Part shown: positions 24,184 through 32,321 of the stretch, piece after piece
Position numbering within the stretch: the stretch's first letter is position 1
Layout of the letters: every line of letters begins with the position of its first letter
Assembly (NCBI GenBank): GCA_018699735.1
Contig: JABIRP010000353.1
Span: 1 to 33,281 of the forward strand
Source: Rhodospirillaceae bacterium
GTDB taxonomy: Bacteria > Pseudomonadota > Alphaproteobacteria > Thalassobaculales > Thalassobaculaceae
Length of the DNA stretch: 33,281 bases
Direction: 5' to 3'
Program-made: the position numbers and the translations under genes
The notes under the pieces: generated by a model
Databases searched by the model: none
Seen by the model: the letters and a program-made list of their open reading frames with translations, nothing else
Told to the model about the DNA's origin: nothing

Positions 24184-24212
24184 TTGACCTGATGAGGTTC
24201 TTCCAATTTAGT
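24184..24212 (+). promoter_or_regulatory. Probable sigma-70 promoter of the secreted protein gene
   Basis: TTGACC (24184-24189) and TTTAGT (24207-24212) are spaced by exactly 17 nt, a good match to the vegetative promoter pattern. A transcript would begin near 24219 and carry a 65-nt leader containing the tandem repeat before the ATG at 24284. It is assigned by pattern only. Confidence 0.45.
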
Positions 24213-24238
24213 TTGTTGTCCGCGCCGACGCGCCGGTC

Positions 24239-24271
24239 ACCACAGAGCCGACCACAGAGCCGACCACAGAG
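24239..24271. repeat. 12-bp tandem repeat, 2.75 copies
   Basis: The unit ACCACAGAGCCG is repeated twice completely and a third time partly (33 nt in all), just 12 nt upstream of the secreted-protein start. It lies in the presumed 5' untranslated region. Copy number could vary by slippage and might affect translation, but no effect can be shown here. Confidence 0.8.
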
Positions 24272-24283
24272 CGAGATCAGCTT

Positions 24284-24808
24284 ATGAAAGCCAGACCCAG
24301 CAACCCATTGACGGCTCTAGTCGTGTTCCTTCTCGCCGCTATTCTCTGCCCACATTCTGCTCAGGCGCAAGGGCTTCAGAGCGCTTGGGAGACTGACTTC
24401 GGGCCACTGCATCTCGACCTTGACCGCAATTACAATATTTCCGGATCTTATCCAAAATATCAGGGTTGGGTGGTTGGTCGTCTTTTGTCGGATGGGCGGA
24501 TCAATGCCTATTGGATGCAAAGCGCCGGCAAACGTAAGTGCCCTAGAAAAGTATACGGCACGCCGTATTGGGGCGTGGTTCGTTGGCGTCTTGCGTCGAA
24601 CGGAAGCATGTCGGGCGAGTGGTCCTACTGTGATGATACGATGAAGTCCGGCGGCAAATGGTCGGCGCGCTTGACTGCCGGCACCTCGCCGCTCGCCAAA
24701 CTCTCGCGAGGCGCACCACCGCCGCGACGCCAGGTGCCGAAAAAGGACGGGCTCGACGATTTCATGCGCGATGCAGACAAATTGTTCAACTTCCTGGAAA
24801 AGCTCTGA
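24284..24808 (+). CDS. Secreted hypothetical protein
   Basis: I do not recognise this 174-aa protein. It has a clear signal peptide (about 28-29 residues, TALVVFLLAAIL followed by HSAQAQ). A compact domain of about 100 residues rich in Trp, Gly and Tyr follows (SGSYPKYQGWVVGRL, WGVVRWRLASNGSMSGEWSYC), resembling antiparallel beta-structure. Two cysteines (in KRKCPRK and WSYCDD) could form a disulfide. The C-terminal tail is Pro/Lys-rich and ends in an acidic helix (DDFMRDADKLFNFLEKL). It is therefore probably periplasmic or secreted. It is followed after 27 nt by a small membrane protein gene. Confidence 0.7.
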   Translation: MKARPSNPLTALVVFLLAAILCPHSAQAQGLQSAWETDFGPLHLDLDRNYNISGSYPKYQGWVVGRLLSDGRINAYWMQSAGKRKCPRKVYGTPYWGVVRWRLASNGSMSGEWSYCDDTMKSGGKWSARLTAGTSPLAKLSRGAPPPRRQVPKKDGLDDFMRDADKLFNFLEKL

Positions 24809-24835
24809 TTGGGCCGAATTTAGAAAGGGTGTGAG

Positions 24836-25105
24836 TTGTTTCGTTGGGTGTTGTTCGGGTTCGTCGTCCTTCAGGTTGCGGTGCCGATTTATGCTGATCT
24901 GAACTACCGCAGCCTGAGCGATACTGAGGCGGCGTTGCTCCTGGTGGTTTTCGTGTTTCCTACCGCGTTCTACCTCTATTACCGCCGCGCCGGTCGCGGT
25001 CTTGACGACCGTCAGCGCCGCGAAGGTTTAGCATTGTTCGCACTTGGTTCAGTGATCGCGATTGGCTGGATTGGGGTGTACGTGGAGATAATTAGCGCCA
25101 TTTAA
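24836..25105 (+). CDS. Small membrane protein, hypothetical
   Basis: This 89-aa protein has three hydrophobic stretches: residues 2-20 (WVLFGFVVLQVAVPIYA), about 32-48 (AALLLVVFVFPTAFYLYY) and about 68-89. A charged loop (RRAGRGLDDRQRREG) lies between the last two. The start is TTG at 24836, with GAAAGGG 6-7 nt upstream; no ATG or GTG is available in frame nearby. It lies 27 nt behind the secreted protein gene and shares its strand, so the two are probably co-transcribed. No family recognised. Confidence 0.6.
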   Translation: MFRWVLFGFVVLQVAVPIYADLNYRSLSDTEAALLLVVFVFPTAFYLYYRRAGRGLDDRQRREGLALFALGSVIAIGWIGVYVEIISAI

Positions 25106-25110
25106 TGGCC

Positions 25111-26640
25111 CTAATTGCTCCCACTCACCGGCTCGCAGCGCCCGACCACATCACCCAAAACCGGATCTAGCGATGACAGGTGATCGAGGGCGTCTGGGAC
25201 CAAAACCCGGCCGCCGGTGAGGTCGGCGACACAAGCGGTATTGGATTTCCCCGACAAATCGATCACGTCGATGACGAGTGATGGGAACCGGATCTTCATG
25301 CCGGCTGCAATCTCGCAGGGAGAGCCACCACATGTCTCGCCGCCATCGGTGATCAATATGACATGACCACCGGCCGGGCTGAGCATTGAAGTGGTTGCCA
25401 GGAGCGCGCGCGCGATCGCCGTGTCGCCGCCCCGACGCACGGTCAATCCGGTGATGGCTCCGACCAGTGTCGAGCGTTCATCGGCTGGAACCGGCCCAAC
25501 GGCGCGAACTTCGTCGCAGTCCCGGAAGGTTACAGCACCCACCTTCGTACTCTCCTCAATCATCGGCACTGTGGCCATGAAGGCCATTTTGGCGACATCC
25601 AGGCGCTTTGGGCCGGGCTTGGCCATCCAGGCGCGATACTCCTGGCGGGCGTTATCGTCACCAGCATCGATCCGTGCATCAAGCGCCGCCTCCAAACCTA
25701 GCGGGATCGAGGCGTGCAAACCCATGCTGACGGAGCCGTCGACGATGAAGATGACCGGAAGGTCGAAGCCGCCGGCCTGACATCTCGGTGGTGGCGCCGT
25801 GGCGAGAGCTTGCTTGCGGGTTTGCACGCCACCACCCGCGCTACCATCCGTGCCATCATCCTCGTTCTGGGCCGTGCCGCCGGTGCGCGAGCTGCCCGTG
25901 CTGCCCGCGCTGCCCGCACTACTGGCACCGCCCGTCGCACCGGCCGATTGCTCACCCGGGATCATCAGACCCGCCGTGCCGGAGAGTGGTCCCAGGGGAA
26001 CGGTGCGAACTATGGCTGGCCCAGGTTCCGGCCTGCTGCCCGTCTGGGTGCCTTGGTTCTTGGTCGGATCATCGTCGGCGACTTCGGGGAGTGGGTGCCC
26101 GACGGAGTTTCCGTTGACCCGATAATCGTGAGTGGTCTTTTCCAACGTCCCGTTCCGACTGAATGAGGTGGCTGTAGGGACCGCATCCTCAAGTCCGAGT
26201 GGGCTTGAGATCAGACACAGAACAAGCGTCACCAGAAGTCCTGACCCGAACCGCAAGCCAACCCGTCCGCAGCCGGCGGTGAGAGTTCTATTGGCCTGAA
26301 ATGGTAATTCGGCACCCGAATTCGGCCTGGGCCCGGCCTCGACTGGCGCCGCGTGAACCTCTCGCTTGCGACGCGTGGAAGCCGGGTTGGGATCGGCGCC
26401 GGTTCTCGTCGGGTTGACGTCTGCTTTCGCTGTTCGGCGGATAGCGTTGTCCTGCTGCCTGCCCGCGTCGCGCGAGACGGGAACCGTGATCTGTCCGGCC
26501 TGCGCCTCAGGCTGTTGCTGGGTGTTGGCAGCGTTTCCGTCGATTGACTGGCCACAGTTTGGGCAGAGTTCCGGGGCCACCGGGACCGTATCGGAGTATC
26601 CGCATGATCCGCAGAAATATGACTTTAGATCCTCCGCCAT
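25111..26640 (-). CDS. Zinc-ribbon, membrane-anchored von Willebrand A protein
   Basis: This 509-aa protein has a zinc ribbon at 10-29 (YFCGSCGYSD and ELCPNCGQS), a long low-complexity linker, one membrane helix at about 129-149 and a second Gly/Ser/Thr-rich linker at about 215-270. The C-terminal vWA domain carries the MIDAS motif DGSVS in FIVDGSVSMG, and ILITDGGETCGG further on. The topology suggests a cytoplasmic zinc ribbon and a periplasmic vWA domain. vWA domains bind protein partners through a metal; nothing shows which. It follows the 565-aa unknown gene by 44 nt, apparently in one operon. Its 3' end is convergent to the small membrane protein gene, only 5 nt away. Confidence 0.8.
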   Translation of the reverse strand: MAEDLKSYFCGSCGYSDTVPVAPELCPNCGQSIDGNAANTQQQPEAQAGQITVPVSRDAGRQQDNAIRRTAKADVNPTRTGADPNPASTRRKREVHAAPVEAGPRPNSGAELPFQANRTLTAGCGRVGLRFGSGLLVTLVLCLISSPLGLEDAVPTATSFSRNGTLEKTTHDYRVNGNSVGHPLPEVADDDPTKNQGTQTGSRPEPGPAIVRTVPLGPLSGTAGLMIPGEQSAGATGGASSAGSAGSTGSSRTGGTAQNEDDGTDGSAGGGVQTRKQALATAPPPRCQAGGFDLPVIFIVDGSVSMGLHASIPLGLEAALDARIDAGDDNARQEYRAWMAKPGPKRLDVAKMAFMATVPMIEESTKVGAVTFRDCDEVRAVGPVPADERSTLVGAITGLTVRRGGDTAIARALLATTSMLSPAGGHVILITDGGETCGGSPCEIAAGMKIRFPSLVIDVIDLSGKSNTACVADLTGGRVLVPDALDHLSSLDPVLGDVVGRCEPVSGSN

Positions 26641-26684
26641 GCCCGGTCATCCTGACCGTTCTAGCCAACGAGAGGCGGGTGTGT

Positions 26685-28382
26685 TCACCCACTCAGCCCG
26701 GTTGCCGCCAAACGGTCCCGAAGGTCTTTCAGAGTCGCCGTTTTTTCTTGAGAATTTGTGATGTCAGCGACGATATCCACCTCGAATTGCGGTTGTTCGA
26801 GAATTCCACGGATCAAATTTCTTACTTTTTGTTGGGCTACACCGGTTGGCAAGACGTTTTCGGAATTCAGTTCGAGCAATATGTCCAGCCGTGCCCGCAA
26901 GGGCTGCTCCGCCTTATCGATATCGCCGACAATTTCTTGCTCCGTGAGGAATTCGACCAAGCATTCATTGATTTTGACCAACAATTCGTTCTTCGGTTCG
27001 TCCGACAATGGAGAATTTCGGATCGCATCGTGGATTGCCGTGGCCCGGCGTGAACCTTCGATCGGCCCATCGCCCACGGCGAGCAGTTTGTGAAACGCAC
27101 CGCCAATGCCGAGATATCGATTGAACGCGCGATGGATCGCCCGGCCTATCATCGCTTTGTGTCGGCCGTGCAGTAATACCAAGAGGAACCCGGCCTCGCG
27201 TTCCGGATCCAATCTGAAATCCTGAAACTCCCGAATGCTGCGAACCAGGCCAGCTTTGCCGCCGGCATTTATGACGTTGGTGAGGTGATCCACCATGGCA
27301 TCGGCAACGAGGGATCCGCCGACGACGTTCAAGCCGTCGATCAGAAGCAAAACCACATCTCGGAACACGGCCTTCTCGTCGCCATGGCTGCCCCACCGCG
27401 TCAATCTACCACCGGTGCGGAGCTCCGAGGCGATATGTTCGATCAAAACCAGACGGGTTTCGGGAACTCGGCCCTGGCGAAGCAGCCCGCCGAGCAAGCC
27501 CTGAATGCGAGCCGGGCCGCTTTCCGAAACATCCTCGGTCGCCGTGTTGACCTTGCCGACGATCAGGCTGGCCAGTGCCAGCAACGACCCGGAACGTTCT
27601 TTGTGTTGGCCGAGCGCGGCTTCGATCACGACAGGGTCGATGATCGCGTCGGCGAGGAAACGGTCGAGAACCCGCGCCGCCATTTCGTGCTCCGAAGAGG
27701 CGGCGGCCCGATCCAGTAGATGGACAAACTTACCCCAAATGCTGGGGAAATAACGCAACTCGGTCACCAGTGTATCGCCAAGCTGCATTTCGGAGACGGT
27801 GTCCCGGTCCGATTCTATGTCGTTCCAGATAAGATCGGGACGAGCTTCTGCAGCCTTGAGATCGACACGCAGCACCTCGACCATGTCCCGCAGTTCGGCG
27901 CGGGCCTTCAGTGCGGCTTCCTTGGTTTCGGTCTGCAGGCGGGCGACGCCGGAAATCGTCGCTTCCATGGTGAGGCCCTCGTGCAGCACCGCTTCGAGAT
28001 AGGGCGCGTCGTGTAGGACCTCGCTCGCCAGCAGGGCGCGGTCGCCGAGATAGGCGCGGAACAGGCGATTGATCGCCAGGCGGCCGGGAAACCGGATGAA
28101 GTCGTGGTACGAACGGCAGACCGGCATGGATTCGAAATTGATCGTGCCGGCCGATCGGCCGCTAGTGTTCTTGTCGGGCTTGGATGTTTCAGTGATCACG
28201 CTGTCCTGGCGTTCGCCGGACGGCATGAACCGCACCTGAACCACGCGAACGCTGACCACGGTTGGTGTCGACAGCAGGTCCTTGGCGACCTTGTCGGCCT
28301 CGGTTTCCGTCTCGACGGTCGATTCAGTTCGCCAATAGTCCCCGAGAGACGTTTGGACCTCGAATGTATCGGTTCTGCTCAT
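26685..28382 (-). CDS. Conserved-looking 565-aa protein of unknown function
   Basis: I do not recognise a family. The protein is soluble, without signal peptide or membrane helices. The first 60 residues look like a small beta-rich domain (TFEVQTSLGDYWRTE, VVSVRVVQVRF). A charged helical segment at about 145-195 (TKEAALKARAELRDMVEVLR) may form a coiled coil. The remainder is helix-rich (MAARVLDRFLADAII, LLALASLIVGK), possibly repeat-like helical hairpins. It precedes the zinc-ribbon/vWA gene by 44 nt and may be its cytoplasmic partner. The ATG lacks a clear Shine-Dalgarno sequence. Codon use shows nothing obviously foreign. Confidence 0.7.
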   Translation of the reverse strand: MSRTDTFEVQTSLGDYWRTESTVETETEADKVAKDLLSTPTVVSVRVVQVRFMPSGERQDSVITETSKPDKNTSGRSAGTINFESMPVCRSYHDFIRFPGRLAINRLFRAYLGDRALLASEVLHDAPYLEAVLHEGLTMEATISGVARLQTETKEAALKARAELRDMVEVLRVDLKAAEARPDLIWNDIESDRDTVSEMQLGDTLVTELRYFPSIWGKFVHLLDRAAASSEHEMAARVLDRFLADAIIDPVVIEAALGQHKERSGSLLALASLIVGKVNTATEDVSESGPARIQGLLGGLLRQGRVPETRLVLIEHIASELRTGGRLTRWGSHGDEKAVFRDVVLLLIDGLNVVGGSLVADAMVDHLTNVINAGGKAGLVRSIREFQDFRLDPEREAGFLLVLLHGRHKAMIGRAIHRAFNRYLGIGGAFHKLLAVGDGPIEGSRRATAIHDAIRNSPLSDEPKNELLVKINECLVEFLTEQEIVGDIDKAEQPLRARLDILLELNSENVLPTGVAQQKVRNLIRGILEQPQFEVDIVADITNSQEKTATLKDLRDRLAATGLSG

Positions 28383-28545
28383 TTGTGCGTCGGTTCGCGT
28401 TGTTCAAATTTGGCGTGGTTTGTGTCGATCTATTCGGGGATCGAAATTCCGCTCAATGGGGGATCGTATGTGGCTCCGGGCGTTGGCTCAACACCGAAGA
28501 TACGGCACCGGGATCGAATACAGAACCGGAACGGTCGTCAGCCTG

Positions 28546-28574
28546 TTAGAAACCGTCGCATGATTTGCTATAGT
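28546..28574 (+). promoter_or_regulatory. Possible promoter of the receiver-protein gene
   Basis: TATAGT (28569-28574) is preceded at 17 nt by TTAGAA (28546-28551), a partial match to a vegetative promoter. It lies about 100 nt upstream of the receiver gene in the 293-nt divergent spacer shared with the 565-aa protein gene. I found nothing else definite in that spacer. Confidence 0.35.
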
Positions 28575-28675
28575 CGACCGCTATGAGTATCCAGTACGAG
28601 TGTCCCCATGCCTTCGAAACGCCTTCTAAATGGGGGCCGGTTCCAATGTTTCTGTGAAATTGAGGGTGGCGCCGG

Positions 28676-29074
28676 ATGAAAGTTGAAGACGTCAAAGTTC
28701 TGATAATCGAGGATGAATCGTACTCCCGGGCGATTATTCGGCAGGTCTTGACGGGCTTGGGTTTTGTGAAAATTCATGAGGCTGAAGAAGGTGGCGAGGG
28801 CTTCAAGAAAACGCTGCAGGTACGCCCGAATCTTGTGTTGTGCGACATTCACATGCAACCCGTCGACGGGATGAAGTATCTGACGGAAATTCGCTCGGTT
28901 CGCGGGGAAGGCATTTCCAGCACGCCGGTTATATTTCTAACCAGCAACGCGAATGAGAGGACGGTCAAGCTGGCGAGGGATCTGCACGTCGACGGCTACC
29001 TGGTCAAGCCGGTCTCAGCCAACGAGGTCAAGAAGCAAATCGGCTATGTGCTCAGCATAATTTTCCCAAGATGA
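28676..29074 (+). CDS. Stand-alone response regulator receiver protein
   Basis: This 132-aa protein consists of a single CheY-like receiver domain. The acidic pocket is E12/D13 in LIIEDES, the phosphorylated residue is D57 in LVLCDIHMQP, the switch residue is T89 or S90 in FLTSNA, and the conserved lysine is K111 in YLVKPVS. There is no output domain, so it would signal by binding a partner, as in chemotaxis or phosphorelays. No histidine kinase gene is near. GAGGG lies 8-9 nt before the ATG. It faces away from the 565-aa gene. Confidence 0.9.
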   Translation: MKVEDVKVLIIEDESYSRAIIRQVLTGLGFVKIHEAEEGGEGFKKTLQVRPNLVLCDIHMQPVDGMKYLTEIRSVRGEGISSTPVIFLTSNANERTVKLARDLHVDGYLVKPVSANEVKKQIGYVLSIIFPR

Positions 29075-29178
29075 CGAACCGCCACAGGGGGAATTAGGAA
29101 TCCTCTTCCATTTCCTCTGCGCGCATGTTGAATTCATCCTTCACCCGTTAATTAGGTTTTGCTGAGGAGGAAAGTGCT

Positions 29179-29595
29179 GTGAGTAATAAAGATTGGAAAT
29201 TCGTTCACAATCAGGCCTCCGAAGCGGTCTGGGCCGAAGGCCTGCGCGAGATATTCGAATATCGCGATCTTGGCACCAAGGCCGCCTCCAACGGCGATTA
29301 TATCGCGCACATCGTTCGTGCCAACGGCAAGAAGAGTGCCGATGAAGTACAGCATTGGCACATTCATGAATGCGACTTTCAATTCGTCATGGTGCTGAAA
29401 GGCTGGGCCAAGTTCGAATACGCTGACCATGGTGTGAAGACCATCCGCGAAGGTGATCATGTCTTCCAGATCCCGCAGATCCCGCATCGCGAGATCGAAT
29501 GCTCGGAGGACTTCGAAGTCCTGGAAATTGTCGCACCTGCAGACTTCAAAACCCGTATCGTTGACGCACCAGCGGGTGCGGAAGCCGCCGAATAG
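29179..29595 (+). CDS. Cupin-domain protein
   Basis: This 138-aa protein has a single cupin barrel. Motif 1 is HWHIHECDFQF with a following GWAKFEY, and motif 2 is GDHVFQIPQIPHREIE, so a metal site of three or four His and a Glu is likely. Such small cupins act as dioxygenases, isomerases or ligand sensors; the reaction here is unknown. The start is GTG at 29179, with the strong ribosome-binding site GAGGAGG just upstream. A strong hairpin follows, so it is a separate transcript from the molybdenum hydroxylase downstream. Confidence 0.85.
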   Translation: MSNKDWKFVHNQASEAVWAEGLREIFEYRDLGTKAASNGDYIAHIVRANGKKSADEVQHWHIHECDFQFVMVLKGWAKFEYADHGVKTIREGDHVFQIPQIPHREIECSEDFEVLEIVAPADFKTRIVDAPAGAEAAE

Positions 29596-29607
29596 GGTTT
29601 TCTTGAT

Positions 29608-29643
29608 TTTGGCCCCGGTTGATTCAATCCAACCGGGGCCAAA
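29608..29643. terminator. Strong hairpin terminator after the cupin gene
   Basis: A perfect 14-bp stem, TTTGGCCCCGGTTG (29608-29621) and CAACCGGGGCCAAA (29630-29643), has an 8-nt loop and is followed by a short TTT. It begins 13 nt after the cupin stop. The stem is very stable but the T run is short, so termination should be good though perhaps not complete. Confidence 0.75.
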
Positions 29644-29776
29644 TTTCACCAACTGAAAAGCATCCAGGTTGGGGTTTGAACAGCCGCATTTTCGGCTATC
29701 ATTCCAATTGACGCGCGCCAGCGCCAATATCTTATCGGCCTTTGCGGCCCACCCATGACGTACCGGGGAGTTCACG

Positions 29777-32056
29777 ATGAACCAGGAAGTGAAACCGTTC
29801 AAATGGATCGGAACTCGCCAGATCCGCCCGGACGGAGTTCCGAAAGTGACCGGCACGGCAAAGTTCGGTGCCGATTACAGCCTGCCTGGATCGTTGGTCG
29901 GGCGCATTCTGCGCAGCCCGCATGCTCACGCCCTTATCAAGTCGATCGATACCTCCAAGGCGGAGGCACTTGAAGGCGTCAAGGCGGTTGTAACGTCGGA
30001 TGATTTCCCGAACCAGAATTTCGAGTACATCGGCCCAGAGCGGGTAGCGGTTAATTTCTGGCATATGACCCGCAATATCCTGGCCCGTGAAAAGGCTCTC
30101 TATGAGGGACATGCGATCGCCGGTGTCGCTGCTGTCGATGCCGCCACGGCGGCAGAAGCCATGGCGCTGATCGAGGTCGACTACGAAGTTCTGCCGCACG
30201 CGATTGATGTCGATGACGCGATGGCCGAGGACGCGCCGCTGCTGTTCGAGGACATGATCACGCGCGGCGTCGAGCCGGCACCGACCAAGCCGTCGAACGT
30301 GTCGAAGATCCTTGAGTTCACCCTAGGCGACATGGCTGCCGGTTTCGCCGAGGCGGATGAGGTGGTTGAGAAGGATTTCAAGACCGCTGCAGTGCATCAA
30401 GGCTATATCGAGCCGCATGCCTGCCTTGCGCGTTACGACGCCGATGGCCAGGGCGAGATTTGGTGCTCGAGCCAGGGTCACTTCGTGGTCCGGGCCCTGA
30501 CCGCCAAATTGCTTGGCATGAAACTCGGCGATCTGCGGGTTAATCCGGCCGAAATTGGTGGTGGATTTGGCGGCAAAACGGTTGTCTATGTCGAGCCGGT
30601 CGCGATGGCCTTGTCGAAAAAGGCGGGCCACCCGGTGGCGATCACCATGACCCGCGAGGAAGTGTTCAAATCCTCCGGCCCGACCTCTGGCTCGTCGATG
30701 ACGGTCAAGATCGGTGTCAAGAAAGACGGAACTATCACGGCCGCTGAGGGCACCTTTCGGTTCCAAGCCGGCGCTTTTCCGGGCTCTCCGGTGATGAACG
30801 CCTGCATGTGCGCCTTTGCGACCTATGATATTCCGAACCAGCACACCGTCGGTTACGACGTGGTCTGCAATCGCCCAAAGGCGGCGGCTTACCGCGCGCC
30901 AGGCTCGCCGATTTCGGCGTTCGGGGTTGAAAGCGTTCTCGATATTTTGGCCAAGAAGATCCGCATGGATCCGTTGGAGTTTCGCCTGAAGAATGCTGCC
31001 GATGTGGGTACTTCGATGGTCTACGGCCCGAAACTCGGGCATGGCGGCTACAAAGAGACCATCAAGGCGTTGCTGGATCACCCGGGTTACAAAGCCGGGC
31101 TTGGCCCGAACCAGGGCCGGGGCGCGGCCTCGGGCTATTGGTTCAATGGCGGTGGAGAGTCCGGGGCAACCGTGCACCTCAATGCCGATGGGACGGCGGT
31201 GGTCGCCACCGGGAGCCCCGACATCGGCGGCTCGCGCGCTTCCATGGCGATCATGGCGGCGGAGACCTTCGGCTTCGATTACGATCAGGTTCGCGCAACG
31301 GTCGCCGACACAACAGCGGTTGGATACACCCATGTAACCGGCGGGTCGCGCGTGACCTACGCGACGGGAATTGCGGTTGTGAACGCCTGCAAGGACGCGG
31401 TCGACCAATTGCGCGCCCGTGCGGCGATGATCTGGGAAGTCGACGTTGACGGTGTTGTCTGGGAAGACGGCCACGCCAAGCCAGCCGGCAGCAATGTCGG
31501 TGATTTCGATCCACTTTCCCTGAAGGATATCGCGGCGAAAATGGGCGCGACCGGCGGTGCGATCGGCGCGTCTTCTACTGTCAATGCCGGTGGCCAGGCG
31601 CCAGGGTTTGCCACTCAGTATTGCGATGTGGAGGTCGACCCCGAAACCGGCAAGGTGACGGTGCTTCGCTTCGTTGCGGCCCAAGATGTTGGCCGGGCAA
31701 TTCACCCGGGCTATGTCGATGGGCAGATCCAGGGCGGTGTCGCCCAGGGCATCGGTTGGGCGCTCAACGAGGAATATATCTACGACGACAAGGGCCGGCT
31801 GCAGAACGCCGGGTTCCTCGACTACCGGGTGCCGGTTGCGTCTGACCTGCCCAACATTGAATCGGTCCAAGTTGAGTTGCCGAACCCGAACCATCCCTTT
31901 GGTGTCAAAGGTGTTGGCGAGGTAAATATCTGTCCGGTTATGGCCGCGATTTCGAACGCCGTGGCCAATGCGGTCGGCCGGCGCATGGACTCGTTGCCGA
32001 TGTCGCCGCCGAAGGTACTGGATGCGCTCGACAATCGGTCCGCCGAGGAGCTCTGA
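29777..32056 (+). CDS. Molybdenum hydroxylase large subunit (xanthine dehydrogenase family)
   Basis: This 759-aa protein is a molybdopterin-binding subunit of the xanthine dehydrogenase/aldehyde oxidase/CO dehydrogenase family. It opens with the small a/b-hammerhead domain (GVPKVTGTAKFGADY). The cofactor motif GGGFGGKT is at 261-268, AYRAPGSP marks the active-site loop, and the catalytic glutamate is E715 in VKGVGEVN. Family enzymes hydroxylate aldehydes or N-heterocycles using water and usually need [2Fe-2S] and FAD partner subunits, neither of which is encoded nearby. The next genes are a MoaD/ThiS-like protein (4 nt) and an NDH-like FAD protein. GGGGAG precedes the ATG. The AYRAPG loop is not that of form I CO dehydrogenase. 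Substrate unknown. Confidence 0.9.
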   Translation: MNQEVKPFKWIGTRQIRPDGVPKVTGTAKFGADYSLPGSLVGRILRSPHAHALIKSIDTSKAEALEGVKAVVTSDDFPNQNFEYIGPERVAVNFWHMTRNILAREKALYEGHAIAGVAAVDAATAAEAMALIEVDYEVLPHAIDVDDAMAEDAPLLFEDMITRGVEPAPTKPSNVSKILEFTLGDMAAGFAEADEVVEKDFKTAAVHQGYIEPHACLARYDADGQGEIWCSSQGHFVVRALTAKLLGMKLGDLRVNPAEIGGGFGGKTVVYVEPVAMALSKKAGHPVAITMTREEVFKSSGPTSGSSMTVKIGVKKDGTITAAEGTFRFQAGAFPGSPVMNACMCAFATYDIPNQHTVGYDVVCNRPKAAAYRAPGSPISAFGVESVLDILAKKIRMDPLEFRLKNAADVGTSMVYGPKLGHGGYKETIKALLDHPGYKAGLGPNQGRGAASGYWFNGGGESGATVHLNADGTAVVATGSPDIGGSRASMAIMAAETFGFDYDQVRATVADTTAVGYTHVTGGSRVTYATGIAVVNACKDAVDQLRARAAMIWEVDVDGVVWEDGHAKPAGSNVGDFDPLSLKDIAAKMGATGGAIGASSTVNAGGQAPGFATQYCDVEVDPETGKVTVLRFVAAQDVGRAIHPGYVDGQIQGGVAQGIGWALNEEYIYDDKGRLQNAGFLDYRVPVASDLPNIESVQVELPNPNHPFGVKGVGEVNICPVMAAISNAVANAVGRRMDSLPMSPPKVLDALDNRSAEEL

Positions 32057-32060
32057 GACC

Positions 32061-32312
32061 ATGCCGACCCGGGTGGTGTTTTCCAGCAGCCTGAGTGATC
32101 GCTACACCGGTGGCGAGAACGACCTTGAGATCGACGCGACCAGTATGCGCGGCGTCATCAGGGCTCTGGAAGAACGCTTCCCTGGGATCGGCGAGCATTT
32201 GGAAGAAGAGACCAGCGTCGCGATTGACGGCGAGATCCACGAGACCGCCTATTTCCAACCGCTGAAGGACGGCAGCGAGATCTTCTTTATCCCGAAGCTC
32301 GAGGGCGGGTGA
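32061..32312 (+). CDS. MoaD/ThiS-like sulfur-carrier protein
   Basis: This 83-aa protein has the ubiquitin-like beta-grasp pattern and ends in the KLEGG diglycine that MoaD and ThiS proteins need for adenylation and thiocarboxylate formation. I use the ATG at 32061, 4 nt after the hydroxylase stop; the track's longer version runs back inside the hydroxylase gene. Its place suggests it supplies sulfur for the molybdenum cofactor of the adjacent hydroxylase or a related step, but no MoeB/ThiF-like activating enzyme is seen in the window. It is somewhat divergent from canonical MoaD. Confidence 0.8.
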   Translation: MPTRVVFSSSLSDRYTGGENDLEIDATSMRGVIRALEERFPGIGEHLEEETSVAIDGEIHETAYFQPLKDGSEIFFIPKLEGG

Positions 32313-32321
32313 GACGGCACA

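Noticed and set aside
28583-28657. 24-aa ORF (starts MSIQYECPHAFE) ahead of the receiver gene
   Set aside because: It is very short and lacks a ribosome-binding site; it might be a leader peptide but nothing supports it beyond being open.
30323-32062. 579-codon minus-strand ORF opposite the molybdenum hydroxylase
   Set aside because: It is a shadow of a well-conserved gene in GC-rich sequence; its product is rich in Arg and His with no domain pattern.
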